Assembly: GCA_046756445.1 (NCBI GenBank)
Contig: JBHHWI010000042.1
Location: 1-23,403 of the forward strand
Direction of reading: 5' to 3'
Origin: JACZWL01 sp046756445
GTDB lineage: Bacteria; Pseudomonadota; Gammaproteobacteria; Steroidobacterales; Woeseiaceae
Length of the DNA stretch: 23,403 bases
Shown: positions 1 to 7,351 of the stretch, piece after piece
Layout: each line of letters starts with the position of its first letter
Position numbering within the stretch: the stretch's first letter is position 1
Program-made: the position numbers and the translations under genes
Notes under the pieces: model-generated
What the model saw: the letters and a program-made list of their open reading frames with translations, nothing else
The model's database searches: none
Told to the model about the DNA's origin: nothing

Positions 1-30
1 ACGGTCTTGCTGCGGAACGCCAGATCATAG
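1..30 (+). CDS. pilW: C-terminal end of a PilW-like minor pilin (partial)
   Basis: The first frame reads through from the window edge to a TAG at 28-30 and encodes the tail TVLLRNARS. An ending of this kind, a beta strand followed by LRN, is common at the C-terminus of PilW-type minor pilins. The gene lies 18 bases before pilX, where pilW sits in the usual fimU-pilV-pilW-pilX-pilY1 order. Only nine residues are visible, so the identification rests mainly on position. Confidence 0.5.
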   Translation, partial: TVLLRNARS

Positions 31-48
31 GAATCCGGGAAGAGGAGA

Positions 49-519
49 ATGATGAGGACGTTGATGATGTCGGGGAAACAGGGAGGCGCCGCGCTCGTTG
101 TCGGGCTCGTGCTGCTGGTCGTCATCACCGTGCTGGCAATTTCCGGCATGAATACGGCGACCACCGAACTGGCGATGGCCAGAAGCAACCAGGATTACGA
201 GAACGCGTTTCAGGCTGCGGAGACCGGCCTCGAGAACGCCCTGTCGCAGGGCCGATTCAACACGTTTGCGAATACGAATCTGATTACCAACATCAACGAA
301 AGCGACACGGTGGCTTCGGTCATCGTGTTCGAGGAAGCGACGCTTGTGCCCGATCGAGCATTCAGCCTCGGCGTCGGTGGCGGCATCGCAGCGTATCACT
401 TCAAAGCGACCGCAACAGCGGAATCCAGGCGGGATGCGGGTGGAACCACGGACAGGGACGCGTCTGCCGTTCATACACAAGCCTTCTACGTAGTCGGGCC
501 GGAGGCGCCGACGCTTTGA
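49..519 (+). CDS. pilX: Type IV pilus minor pilin PilX
   Basis: PilX is a minor pilin of the priming complex at the pilus tip and works with PilV, PilW, FimU/PilE and PilY1. The protein has a short basic leader (SGKQGG), then a hydrophobic helix from about residue 14 to 35, then ATTELAMARSNQDYENAFQAAETGLENAL. The polar helix with AAETGLE is typical of the PilX N-terminal family. It lacks the usual Glu at +5 of classical pilins, as PilX proteins often do. The start is uncertain: ATG codons at 49, 52, 64 and 67 are all in frame. The purine-rich GAGGAG at 42-47 is very close to the first two, while GAGGA at 54-58 would fit 64 or 67, giving a leader nearer normal length. It lies between the pilW remnant and a small secreted protein, all on the same strand, so one operon is likely. 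Confidence 0.85.
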   Translation: MMRTLMMSGKQGGAALVVGLVLLVVITVLAISGMNTATTELAMARSNQDYENAFQAAETGLENALSQGRFNTFANTNLITNINESDTVASVIVFEEATLVPDRAFSLGVGGGIAAYHFKATATAESRRDAGGTTDRDASAVHTQAFYVVGPEAPTL

Positions 520-554
520 TAACAAGAGAGAAGACCAGGGACACGGAGCAAGAA

Positions 555-893
555 ATGCCTATTCAAAAACTACTGGTACCGGGACTGTTGGCACTGAGTC
601 TGTCGGCCGCGGCCGACTTCACGACCATAACCGAAGCTTATGAAGTCGCCGTCAGCGATATGAGATTACCGCAACATTCCGGCGGAACATTGACGTTCAG
701 GCAGTGCGCTGAATGTGAATCGCAAACGCTCTTCGCGACCAGCGGGACACGGTACGTCCTGAACGATCGCGACGTAGATCTGACGGAACTCAAGAAGCGA
801 CTCGCACTGGTGACAAACCCGAGGGACAAGACTGCAACCGTGATGCACCATCTCGAGTCGAACACGATTACCGCAATTTCGGTCAGGCTCTGA
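555..893 (+). CDS. Small secreted CxxC protein of the pilus operon, function unknown
   Basis: This is a 112-residue protein that I do not recognise by family. An in-frame start exists at 516, but the ATG at 555 has GGAG at 545-548 and begins directly with a signal peptide (MPIQKLLVPGLLALSLSAAA), so 555 is preferred. The mature part holds a QCAEC motif (CxxC) and a mixed alpha/beta composition, with no further membrane segment. It lies between pilX and pilY1 and reads the same way, so it probably acts in the periplasm on pilus assembly or on PilY1 folding or export. P. aeruginosa has a small gene (pilY2) in the same cluster, but after pilY1; I cannot claim homology. The two cysteines could form a disulfide or bind metal. 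Confidence 0.7.
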   Translation: MPIQKLLVPGLLALSLSAAADFTTITEAYEVAVSDMRLPQHSGGTLTFRQCAECESQTLFATSGTRYVLNDRDVDLTELKKRLALVTNPRDKTATVMHHLESNTITAISVRL

Positions 894-925
894 TTGCGGC
901 GCGAGGCAGCTTGATTGAGCGAACG

Positions 926-3900
926 ATGATGAACGCGCTGATGCGAAATATCACATGGACGTGTGCCGGGGTTTTTGTTGCGCTGACCATCGGCGCACCC
1001 GCAATTGCGGACGACACCGAACTGTTGCTGCTGGCGCCGGATCAGGCTCAGAACGACAAGCCGAACATGCTGTTTATCCTGGATACATCGGGCAGTATGA
1101 CCAGCAATGAAGGCACGATCGAGCCATACGACAGCTCGAAGACCTATGACGGCAATTGCGACCCGAAGCGGGTGTACTGGACCGACGTCGACGTATTGCC
1201 GGTATGCGACGGTAAGAACAAGCAGTACATAAACGACGACAGGTTCTTCTGTCGGATCGCCATCGATCAGATGTCCGGTATCGGCAGCTTTTCCGATACC
1301 ATGGTGCAGTACCGCGGCGGCGGCAAGGACGGCAGATCCGGTGGTCCCAGGAGATGGCAGTACCTGGCGCCGGGCTATACCGACAAGCCCGTCGAGTGCC
1401 AGCAGGACTCCGGCAAGCACGGCGACGGCCGCTCGAAACACCTGTGGGCGGCGAGCGGCACCGACCTGCGTGACCCGTTTACCAAGGAGCCTGATGAAGG
1501 GCTCTCCTGGGGCAGCGCGCCGAGAAACCTGGGCTACACCGTCTTCGACGGCAATTATCTGAACTGGAAGGCTTCTCCGGCCAATGCGACGATTTCGCGC
1601 ATCGCCATCGTACGGGCGGTAACCAAAGCCGTATTGAAATCGATCACGGGCGTCAACGTCGGCCTGATGCGTTTCAATGACAGAAACGGCGGACCGGTCA
1701 TCAAGGCGATAAGCGACCTCGAAACCGACCGGGCCGGCATTCTTGCGACGATCGACAGCCTGACCGCCGACGGGCGTACGCCGCTGGCGGAAACCATGTA
1801 CGAAGCGGCGCTGTATTGGCGGGGAATGAATGCGCACTTCGGCGAGAACATCGACGAGCATGCCACGGACCCCGAGGCGCTCGATTCGGCGACTCCTGAA
1901 AACTACAAACAACCGGCCACGAACGTTTGCTCGAAGAATTACAACGTGTTACTGACGGACGGTAAACCCAATGATGATCACGAAGCGCAGCCACTGGCGC
2001 CATTGCTGCCGGGCTTCCAGACCTCGCTGAGCCGCAAGTCCTGCGACGGTGCCCTCGGACAGGGCATGTGCCTCGATGACATTACGGAATATCTGGCGGT
2101 TGAGGACATCGATGCTGCATTGCCTGGAGACCAGTTCGTCACGACACATACGATCGGATTTGCGATCGACTTGCCGATTCTGCGTAGTGCCGCGGAGCGA
2201 TCCGGCGGCCAGTACTTCCTGGCCGATGACGTGGAGAGTCTCGCGCGCGCCTTACTGAGCATCGTCGGCGATGTCACCGCCAGGAACATATCGTTCAGCT
2301 CGCCCGCGGTATCGGTGAATGCTTTCAACCGGACGCAGAACCTGAACGACGTGTACCTCACGGTGTTTTCCCCGAAGACCCGGGCGCACTGGCCGGGAAA
2401 CCTGAAGAAATACCGGATCAGCGACGGCCGGATCGTCGACGCCAAAGGGCGTGTCGCGGTAAGCCCCACAACCGGCTTGTTCGACGATGCCGCGCAGAGC
2501 TTCTGGACGACCGGCGGCCCTGACGGCAATGAAGTCACACTGGGTGGCGCGGCCAACGCATTGCCGGCGCCGGCATCGCGAAAGCTGTATACGAATAACG
2601 GTTTCGATAACAACCTCACGGCCGGCAGCAATGCGCTCACCCCGTCCAACACGGGATCCTTTGCGGCCTCCGACTTCGGTTTGACCGGCGCGGTCGGTGA
2701 ACCCGCGATGGATGACTTGATTCGCTGGATGCGCGGTGAAGACATCAATGATGAGGATTCGGATTCGTCAACCACCGTGCGCAACGCCATGGGCGATGCG
2801 CTGCATTCCCAGCCGGCTGCCGTGGTATACGGTGGCTCGGCGACTTCGCCTGATGTCATCGTGTATACGGCGACCAATGACGGTTACCTGCATGCAGTGG
2901 ACGGCATCACGGGCGTCGAACTCTGGTCATTCGTGCCGAAAGAACTCTTGACCGGCATGACCCGGCTATTCTTCGATCCACGGTCCCAGTACAAGGTTTA
3001 CGGCATCGATGGCGATATCGTGCCCGTCGTCGCTGACAGGGATAACAACGGCATCATCGATGGCGGTGATTTCGTGTACCTGCTGTTCGGTCAGCGACGT
3101 GGCGGCAACTCGTTCTACGCCCTCGACGTAACGGACAAGAACACGCCCAGGCTCATGTGGAGCCGGCAGTTGACGGGTGGCGGCCAGAGCTGGTCCAGGC
3201 CTACCGTGGCCCGGGTCGATATCGATACCGCGGGGCAGAATTCCGACAGAGCGGTCGTCATAATCGGCGGTGGATACGATTCCGTGCACGATACGCGGGC
3301 GCATCCGGCGGCAGCCGATACGGCGGGCGCGGGCATTCACATGCTCGACCTCGTCAGCGGCGCGGAACTCTGGCGCGCCGGGCGGGACGCCGGCGCCAGT
3401 CTGCAACTCTCCACCATGACGCGTTCGATTCCGGCGCAGATCCGGGTCGCCGACATGAACGGCGATGGCTTCGCCGATCGTATGTACGCATCGGACATGG
3501 GCGGTCAGCTGCTGCGATTCGATATTACCAGCGGACAGGCGCCGGCCGGCCTCGTTGCCGGCGGCGTAATCGCACAACTCGGCGCCGATGGTCTGAGCGC
3601 TCCGACGGATGCGGACACGCGGCGCTTCTATAACCCGGTCGACGTATCGATCTTTACGGATCGAAGCCAGAACCGCCGCTTCATTTCGCTGAGCATCGGC
3701 AGCGGCTACCGCGCGCATCCCCTGGATAACGGGGCATCGGATCGATTCTATTCCGTACGGGATCCGGATGTATTCAACCAGCTGACCCAGGCTGCCTACG
3801 ACAATTACATCATTGTTACGGACAGCGATCTCGTCGAAGTCAGCGGACGGGTGCGCAGTATCATTGACCCGGCCAGGAAAGGCTGGAAGTTCAGCTTGCC

Positions 3901-4291
3901 GGACAATCAAAAAGTCCTCGCCGGCTCGGTAACCTTTGACGACTCGGTGTTTTTCGTCGGCTTCTCGCCGGAATCGGGCCTCGCCGATGTCTGTCAGCCC
4001 AGCCAGGGCAGAAATTTTCTCTATCGGGTCAGCGTCGAGAACGGCGACCCGGTCGTCAACAACCTGGATTCTCTCGATCCCGGCGCTGCCGACGACGAAC
4101 GCGTGAGGCAGCTGGCGCAGGGCGGTATCGCGCCGACGCCGGCGTTCCTGTTCCCGAGTCCGGATGACCCGGACTGCACGGGCGCCGATTGCACTCCGCC
4201 GCCAATCGCTTGTGTGGGCGTCGAATGTTTCGATCCGGGCTTTGCGAACAACCCGGTCAGAACGCTCTGGACGCAGGACGGAATCGAATGA
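926..4291 (+). CDS. pilY1: Type IV pilus tip-associated adhesin PilY1
   Basis: PilY1 is a large secreted protein that caps the pilus with the minor pilins and controls extension, retraction and adhesion. With the ATG at 926 it has 1121 residues: a signal peptide (about 1-28, ending APAIA), then a von Willebrand A domain with MIDAS residues DTSGS at 53-57, a Thr in DGRTPLAE, and Asp in LLTDGKP. The C-terminal half is the PilY1 beta-propeller (TNDGYLHAVDGITGVELWSF). It has a calcium-loop-like DRDNNGIIDGGD at 704-715, matching the position type of the loop needed for calcium-dependent retraction control in P. aeruginosa, and a second such loop, DMNGDGFAD, at 843-851. The tail is Cys-rich (DCTGADC, ACVGVEC). 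A TTG at 911 is an alternative start; ATG 926 with GAG upstream gives a cleaner signal peptide. Confidence 0.93.
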   Translation: MMNALMRNITWTCAGVFVALTIGAPAIADDTELLLLAPDQAQNDKPNMLFILDTSGSMTSNEGTIEPYDSSKTYDGNCDPKRVYWTDVDVLPVCDGKNKQYINDDRFFCRIAIDQMSGIGSFSDTMVQYRGGGKDGRSGGPRRWQYLAPGYTDKPVECQQDSGKHGDGRSKHLWAASGTDLRDPFTKEPDEGLSWGSAPRNLGYTVFDGNYLNWKASPANATISRIAIVRAVTKAVLKSITGVNVGLMRFNDRNGGPVIKAISDLETDRAGILATIDSLTADGRTPLAETMYEAALYWRGMNAHFGENIDEHATDPEALDSATPENYKQPATNVCSKNYNVLLTDGKPNDDHEAQPLAPLLPGFQTSLSRKSCDGALGQGMCLDDITEYLAVEDIDAALPGDQFVTTHTIGFAIDLPILRSAAERSGGQYFLADDVESLARALLSIVGDVTARNISFSSPAVSVNAFNRTQNLNDVYLTVFSPKTRAHWPGNLKKYRISDGRIVDAKGRVAVSPTTGLFDDAAQSFWTTGGPDGNEVTLGGAANALPAPASRKLYTNNGFDNNLTAGSNALTPSNTGSFAASDFGLTGAVGEPAMDDLIRWMRGEDINDEDSDSSTTVRNAMGDALHSQPAAVVYGGSATSPDVIVYTATNDGYLHAVDGITGVELWSFVPKELLTGMTRLFFDPRSQYKVYGIDGDIVPVVADRDNNGIIDGGDFVYLLFGQRRGGNSFYALDVTDKNTPRLMWSRQLTGGGQSWSRPTVARVDIDTAGQNSDRAVVIIGGGYDSVHDTRAHPAAADTAGAGIHMLDLVSGAELWRAGRDAGASLQLSTMTRSIPAQIRVADMNGDGFADRMYASDMGGQLLRFDITSGQAPAGLVAGGVIAQLGADGLSAPTDADTRRFYNPVDVSIFTDRSQNRRFISLSIGSGYRAHPLDNGASDRFYSVRDPDVFNQLTQAAYDNYIIVTDSDLVEVSGRVRSIIDPARKGWKFSLPDNQKVLAGSVTFDDSVFFVGFSPESGLADVCQPSQGRNFLYRVSVENGDPVVNNLDSLDPGAADDERVRQLAQGGIAPTPAFLFPSPDDPDCTGADCTPPPIACVGVECFDPGFANNPVRTLWTQDGIE

Positions 4292-4315
4292 TGAGAATAT
4301 TGCGGATTTTCCACG

Positions 4316-4732
4316 ATGCGTGAATGCGTGCGCGGCATGAGCCTGCTGGAGCTGATGATCGTCGTCGTCATCATCTGTGTCCTGGCGGTGATGGCCTATC
4401 CGAACTACCGCCAGTACGCGGCCCGAGCCAAGCGCAACGAGGCCAAGGCGGCGTTATTGCAGATTACGACCCGTCAGGAGTCGTTTTATCTGCAAAACAA
4501 TACCTTCACGACCGATATGAGAGCGCTCGGTTTTCCGGTATCCGGAAACTGGATCACTGACACGGGTTCATACATGATCAATGTCGGCGCAGCAGACGCC
4601 AACGATTTCACGGCGACGGCGACATACCAGAAGGCCGATGCGGAAGCCGGCAAGTGCGCGACTTTCCGGGTTGACAGCCGCGGCACCAAGACCTCGGCGC
4701 CGCTGGCGGACTGCTGGACCCGGACACGGTAG
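4316..4732 (+). CDS. pilE: Type IV pilin PilE (minor pilin)
   Basis: This 138-residue pilin has a seven-residue leader MRECVRG, then MSLLELMIVVVII. The Gly at -1 and the Glu at +5 are the prepilin peptidase (PilD) recognition residues, and the long hydrophobic N-terminal helix follows. YPNYRQYAARAKRNEAKAALLQI continues the helix, and the C-terminal half is a small beta-sheet domain with two cysteines (GKCATF and ADCW) that form the usual D-loop disulfide. Asparagine-rich QNNTFT is typical of PilE proteins. It starts 24 bases after pilY1 and is the last gene of the pilus operon. Its stop lies 5 bases from the stop of convergent lspA. The residue at +1 is Met rather than the usual Phe, which is tolerated. 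Confidence 0.92.
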   Translation: MRECVRGMSLLELMIVVVIICVLAVMAYPNYRQYAARAKRNEAKAALLQITTRQESFYLQNNTFTTDMRALGFPVSGNWITDTGSYMINVGAADANDFTATATYQKADAEAGKCATFRVDSRGTKTSAPLADCWTRTR

Positions 4733-4737
4733 TCGAG

Positions 4738-5316
4738 TCAGCCGCTTGCTTCTTCCTCAGTGTGGGTGGCGGACTCGCCCGCCTTATCCTGTTTGTCCGG
4801 CCCGGGCGTATGGCGCCCCGACAGGAACAGCGCATCGACAATCAGGAGTCCGGCTCCGATCGTAATCGCGGCGTCGGCGACATTGAATGAGGGAAACGGC
4901 CAGCTGCCGAACAACACCTGAATGAAATCGATCACGTGACCGAGCCGGATCCGGTCGATGACGTTTCCAAGCGCACCACCGAGCACGAACGCCAATCCCG
5001 CCGATAGTACGTTTTGTCCGCTCCTCCTCAGTCGCCATAGCCACACGGCGATCACGGCACTGACGATTGCTGCAAGCACTATGAAGAACCAGCGTTGCCA
5101 GCCTGGCTGGTTCGCCAGGAAACTGAACGCGGCGCCGGTATTCTCCTGGTGTGTAATATTCAGGAACGGATTGATCGGGATCTTGCTGTAAAGCGGTACC
5201 CACTTGAGTATCGCCCATTTTGTAAGCTGGTCGATTGCAATGACCAAAACGGCGATCGAAATCCAGATGCCGTATGACAGATTCCGTTGCGAATCATTGG
5301 TATCCGTAATTTCCAA
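4738..5316 (-). CDS. lspA: Lipoprotein signal peptidase (signal peptidase II)
   Basis: LspA is an inner-membrane aspartyl protease that cuts the signal peptide of diacylglyceryl prolipoproteins. The 192-residue sequence has the four expected membrane helices and every family motif: DQLTK at 29-33, NTGAAFSF at 59-66, GNVIDR with catalytic Asp121, and FNVADAAI with catalytic Asp148. A hydrophilic tail of about 25 residues, rich in Glu and Asp, follows the last helix and is longer than in E. coli. The ATG at 5316 lies 10 bases after the stop of murJ on the same strand, so the two are probably co-transcribed. Normally ileS directly precedes lspA; here it is missing. Confidence 0.96.
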   Translation of the reverse strand: MEITDTNDSQRNLSYGIWISIAVLVIAIDQLTKWAILKWVPLYSKIPINPFLNITHQENTGAAFSFLANQPGWQRWFFIVLAAIVSAVIAVWLWRLRRSGQNVLSAGLAFVLGGALGNVIDRIRLGHVIDFIQVLFGSWPFPSFNVADAAITIGAGLLIVDALFLSGRHTPGPDKQDKAGESATHTEEEASG

Positions 5317-5326
5317 AAGCGTCTCC

Positions 5327-6916
5327 TTACTCCGACCTCAACCTGAGTGCGGTCGGACGAACCCCGACCAACAGCAATCCCAGGAAGTACACGCCTGCAC
5401 CAATGAAGACGGACAGTCCGAGCCAGATGGCCCGGTCAAGCATACCGACATTGACCCACCAGTCCAGCGGACGCTGCAGGTAATCGAGCGAAAACCACAT
5501 CAGCACGTTTGCGAACGCGACCTGTACCAATAGTTTGCCCCACCCTCTTGACGGACGCAGCACGCCTTCCCGACGAAGCCCGCTATTGAGTAACCACGCG
5601 TTGACGACGGCGGCAACCGAAATCGCCAATGCGAGACCAGCGTGCGTTCCATCGTACCCTGCCTGTGTCAGTGCGTATGCCAGCACAACACTCAGCACGA
5701 AGTTGACGACCAGCGCGATCAGCCCGAACCTGACCGGCGTCCGCGTGTTCTGTCTTGCAAAATACGCAGGCGCCAGGATCTTGACGTACGAAAAGCCGAC
5801 CAGGCCCAGGGCGAACGCCTGCAAAGCCAGCGCCGTCATGCGAACGTCGAATACGGTGAACACGCCACCGTAGAAGATCGTGGCGACCAGTGGCTCGGCG
5901 AGGACGATCAGGCCCACGGCGGCCGGTACTGCGACCAGCAGCACGATTTTCATCGACCAATCGATCGTTTCCGAGAATTCCCTGCGCGACTCGTTTGCGT
6001 GCTGTCGTGACAGAGTGGGCAGCATCACGGTGGCAAGCGCGATGCCGAACAAACCGAGGGGAAACTCCATGAGCCTGTCGGAGAAATACAGCAGGCTGAT
6101 TTTGCCGACACCCAGGAGCGATGCGATGATGCCGCCGAGCAGGACATTGATCTGGGCAACCGAAGAACCGAATATCGCCGGCATCATCAGCGCCGTTATG
6201 CGCTTGACGCCCGGATGTCCCGGATTCCATCGCGGCCTCGGTAGCGCGTGAATACGTGACAGGAACGGAATCTGAAACAGCAGCTGAATGAGACCGGCGG
6301 CAAACACGGCATAGGCCAGCGCCATGCCGGGCTCTTCCAGCATCGGCGCAATCCACATTGCGCCGGCGATCAAGACGATATTCAGTATCACCGGCGTAAA
6401 TGCCGGCACGCCGAAGCGCCCGTAGGTATTGAGAATGCCCCCGGCGAAAGCGGTCATCGATACAAAAAACAGATACGGGAACGTGAAACGAAGCATCGCC
6501 GTCGAGAGGTCGAAGCGTCCGTCACTGCCGACGAATCCCGGTGCGACAATCACTACGAGAATCGGCGCCGCAATGACGCCGATCAGAGTAATCAGGAACA
6601 GAATCAGCCCGAGCGTCCCGGCAACCGAATCGACAAGCTCTCTTGCTTCGCCATGATCGTGCTTCTCCCGGTAGCTCGCCATGACGGGGACGAAGCCCTG
6701 GGAAAATGCGCCCTCGGCGAAAAAGCGACGCAGCATGTTCGGTATTCGGTTGGCAACGAGAAAAGCGTCCATCACGATGCTCGCGCCGAAGAACCGGGCG
6801 AACACCACGTCCCGCACGAGGCCCAGGACACGCGACAGGAGCGTCATGACGCTGACCACCGATGTCGAGCGCAACAGGCGCAGGGCCGAGACCTGGGATG
6901 CGTCATCTGAGGCCAT
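5327..6916 (-). CDS. murJ: Lipid II flippase MurJ
   Basis: MurJ flips lipid II across the inner membrane for peptidoglycan synthesis. The ATG at 6916 gives 529 residues with about 14 membrane helices. The N-terminal signature SRVLGLVRDVVFARFFG, then MDAFLVANRIPNMLRR and FAEGAFSQGFVP, is that of the MviN family. Residues matching the essential E. coli Arg18, Arg24, Asp39 and Arg52 are Arg29, Arg35, Asp50 and Arg63. A TTG at 6949 would add 11 residues with no family support, so the ATG is preferred even though no strong ribosome binding site is visible. It is divergent from rpsT, as in related genomes, and runs into lspA with a 10-base gap. Confidence 0.96.
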   Translation of the reverse strand: MASDDASQVSALRLLRSTSVVSVMTLLSRVLGLVRDVVFARFFGASIVMDAFLVANRIPNMLRRFFAEGAFSQGFVPVMASYREKHDHGEARELVDSVAGTLGLILFLITLIGVIAAPILVVIVAPGFVGSDGRFDLSTAMLRFTFPYLFFVSMTAFAGGILNTYGRFGVPAFTPVILNIVLIAGAMWIAPMLEEPGMALAYAVFAAGLIQLLFQIPFLSRIHALPRPRWNPGHPGVKRITALMMPAIFGSSVAQINVLLGGIIASLLGVGKISLLYFSDRLMEFPLGLFGIALATVMLPTLSRQHANESRREFSETIDWSMKIVLLVAVPAAVGLIVLAEPLVATIFYGGVFTVFDVRMTALALQAFALGLVGFSYVKILAPAYFARQNTRTPVRFGLIALVVNFVLSVVLAYALTQAGYDGTHAGLALAISVAAVVNAWLLNSGLRREGVLRPSRGWGKLLVQVAFANVLMWFSLDYLQRPLDWWVNVGMLDRAIWLGLSVFIGAGVYFLGLLLVGVRPTALRLRSE

Positions 6917-6971
6917 GATGGGCGCTAGTTTAGCCCGAGATGCAGCCAAAAATCAGTGATTTAGCGAATCA

Positions 6972-7000
6972 TTGACAATCAGCCGGTGGCCGCGAATAAT
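6972..7000 (+). promoter_or_regulatory. Sigma-70 type promoter of rpsT
   Basis: A perfect -35 box TTGACA lies at 6972-6977, a spacer of 17 bases follows, and AATAAT (five of six matches to TATAAT) lies at 6995-7000. Transcription would start near 7007, giving a leader of about 67 bases before the rpsT GTG. This is the only strong promoter pattern I see between murJ and rpsT. Confidence 0.7.
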
Positions 7001-7073
7001 ACGCCGCTCTTCGGCCGGAGCGCGTCATACTGGTGCAAGCTCCGGCCTAACCTCCGGCAGTGGATTGACAGCA

Positions 7074-7340
7074 GTGGCAAACATCAAGTCAGCCAGGAAA
7101 CGTGCCCGACAGGCGGAAAAAACCCGGCTTCACAAGATGGGGCTTCGCTCCAAGATGCGGACTCACATCAAGAACGTAATCAAGGCAGTCGAGAAAGGCG
7201 ACAAGGCAGCAGCCGCAGCCGCTTACAAGGACGCGGTTCCCGTGATCGACAGTATGGTGAACAAGGGCGTCGTCAACAAAAACAAGGCTGCCCGTCACAA
7301 GCGCCTTCTGAACAAGATGATCAAGGCGCTCGCCGCTTAG
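7074..7340 (+). CDS. rpsT: 30S ribosomal protein S20
   Basis: S20 binds 16S rRNA early in 30S subunit assembly. The protein is 88 residues and opens with the family signature ANIKSARKRARQAEK; it continues as a lysine- and alanine-rich helical bundle (KNVIKAVEKGDKAAA, NKAARHKRLLNKMIKAL). The open frame extends back to 6972, but homology demands the GTG at 7074, so the start is non-ATG. No good Shine-Dalgarno sequence precedes it. E. coli rpsT also uses a rare start (UUG) with weak initiation, which supports autoregulation by S20, so the same control is plausible here (inference). The stop is 11 bases from the end of convergent obgE. Confidence 0.96.
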   Translation: MANIKSARKRARQAEKTRLHKMGLRSKMRTHIKNVIKAVEKGDKAAAAAAYKDAVPVIDSMVNKGVVNKNKAARHKRLLNKMIKALAA

Positions 7341-7351
7341 GTGCTCGCTGC

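Noticed and set aside
638..1912. 424-codon open frame on the minus strand, antisense to the small secreted gene and pilY1
   Set aside because: It is rich in Arg, Val and His with no recognisable domain, and pilY1 on the other strand is clear. High GC and codon bias explain the lack of stops.
1978..2877. 299-codon open frame antisense to pilY1
   Set aside because: Low-complexity Ser and Pro-rich translation with no domain, fully inside pilY1.
2966..3910. 314-codon open frame antisense to pilY1
   Set aside because: Composition is that of a shadow frame and no motif is visible; the opposite strand has the beta-propeller.
6950..6978. Possible murJ promoter on the minus strand (TTGTCA then TGATTT)
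   Set aside because: The -35 is only the reverse of the rpsT -35 region and the -10 matches consensus at two positions.
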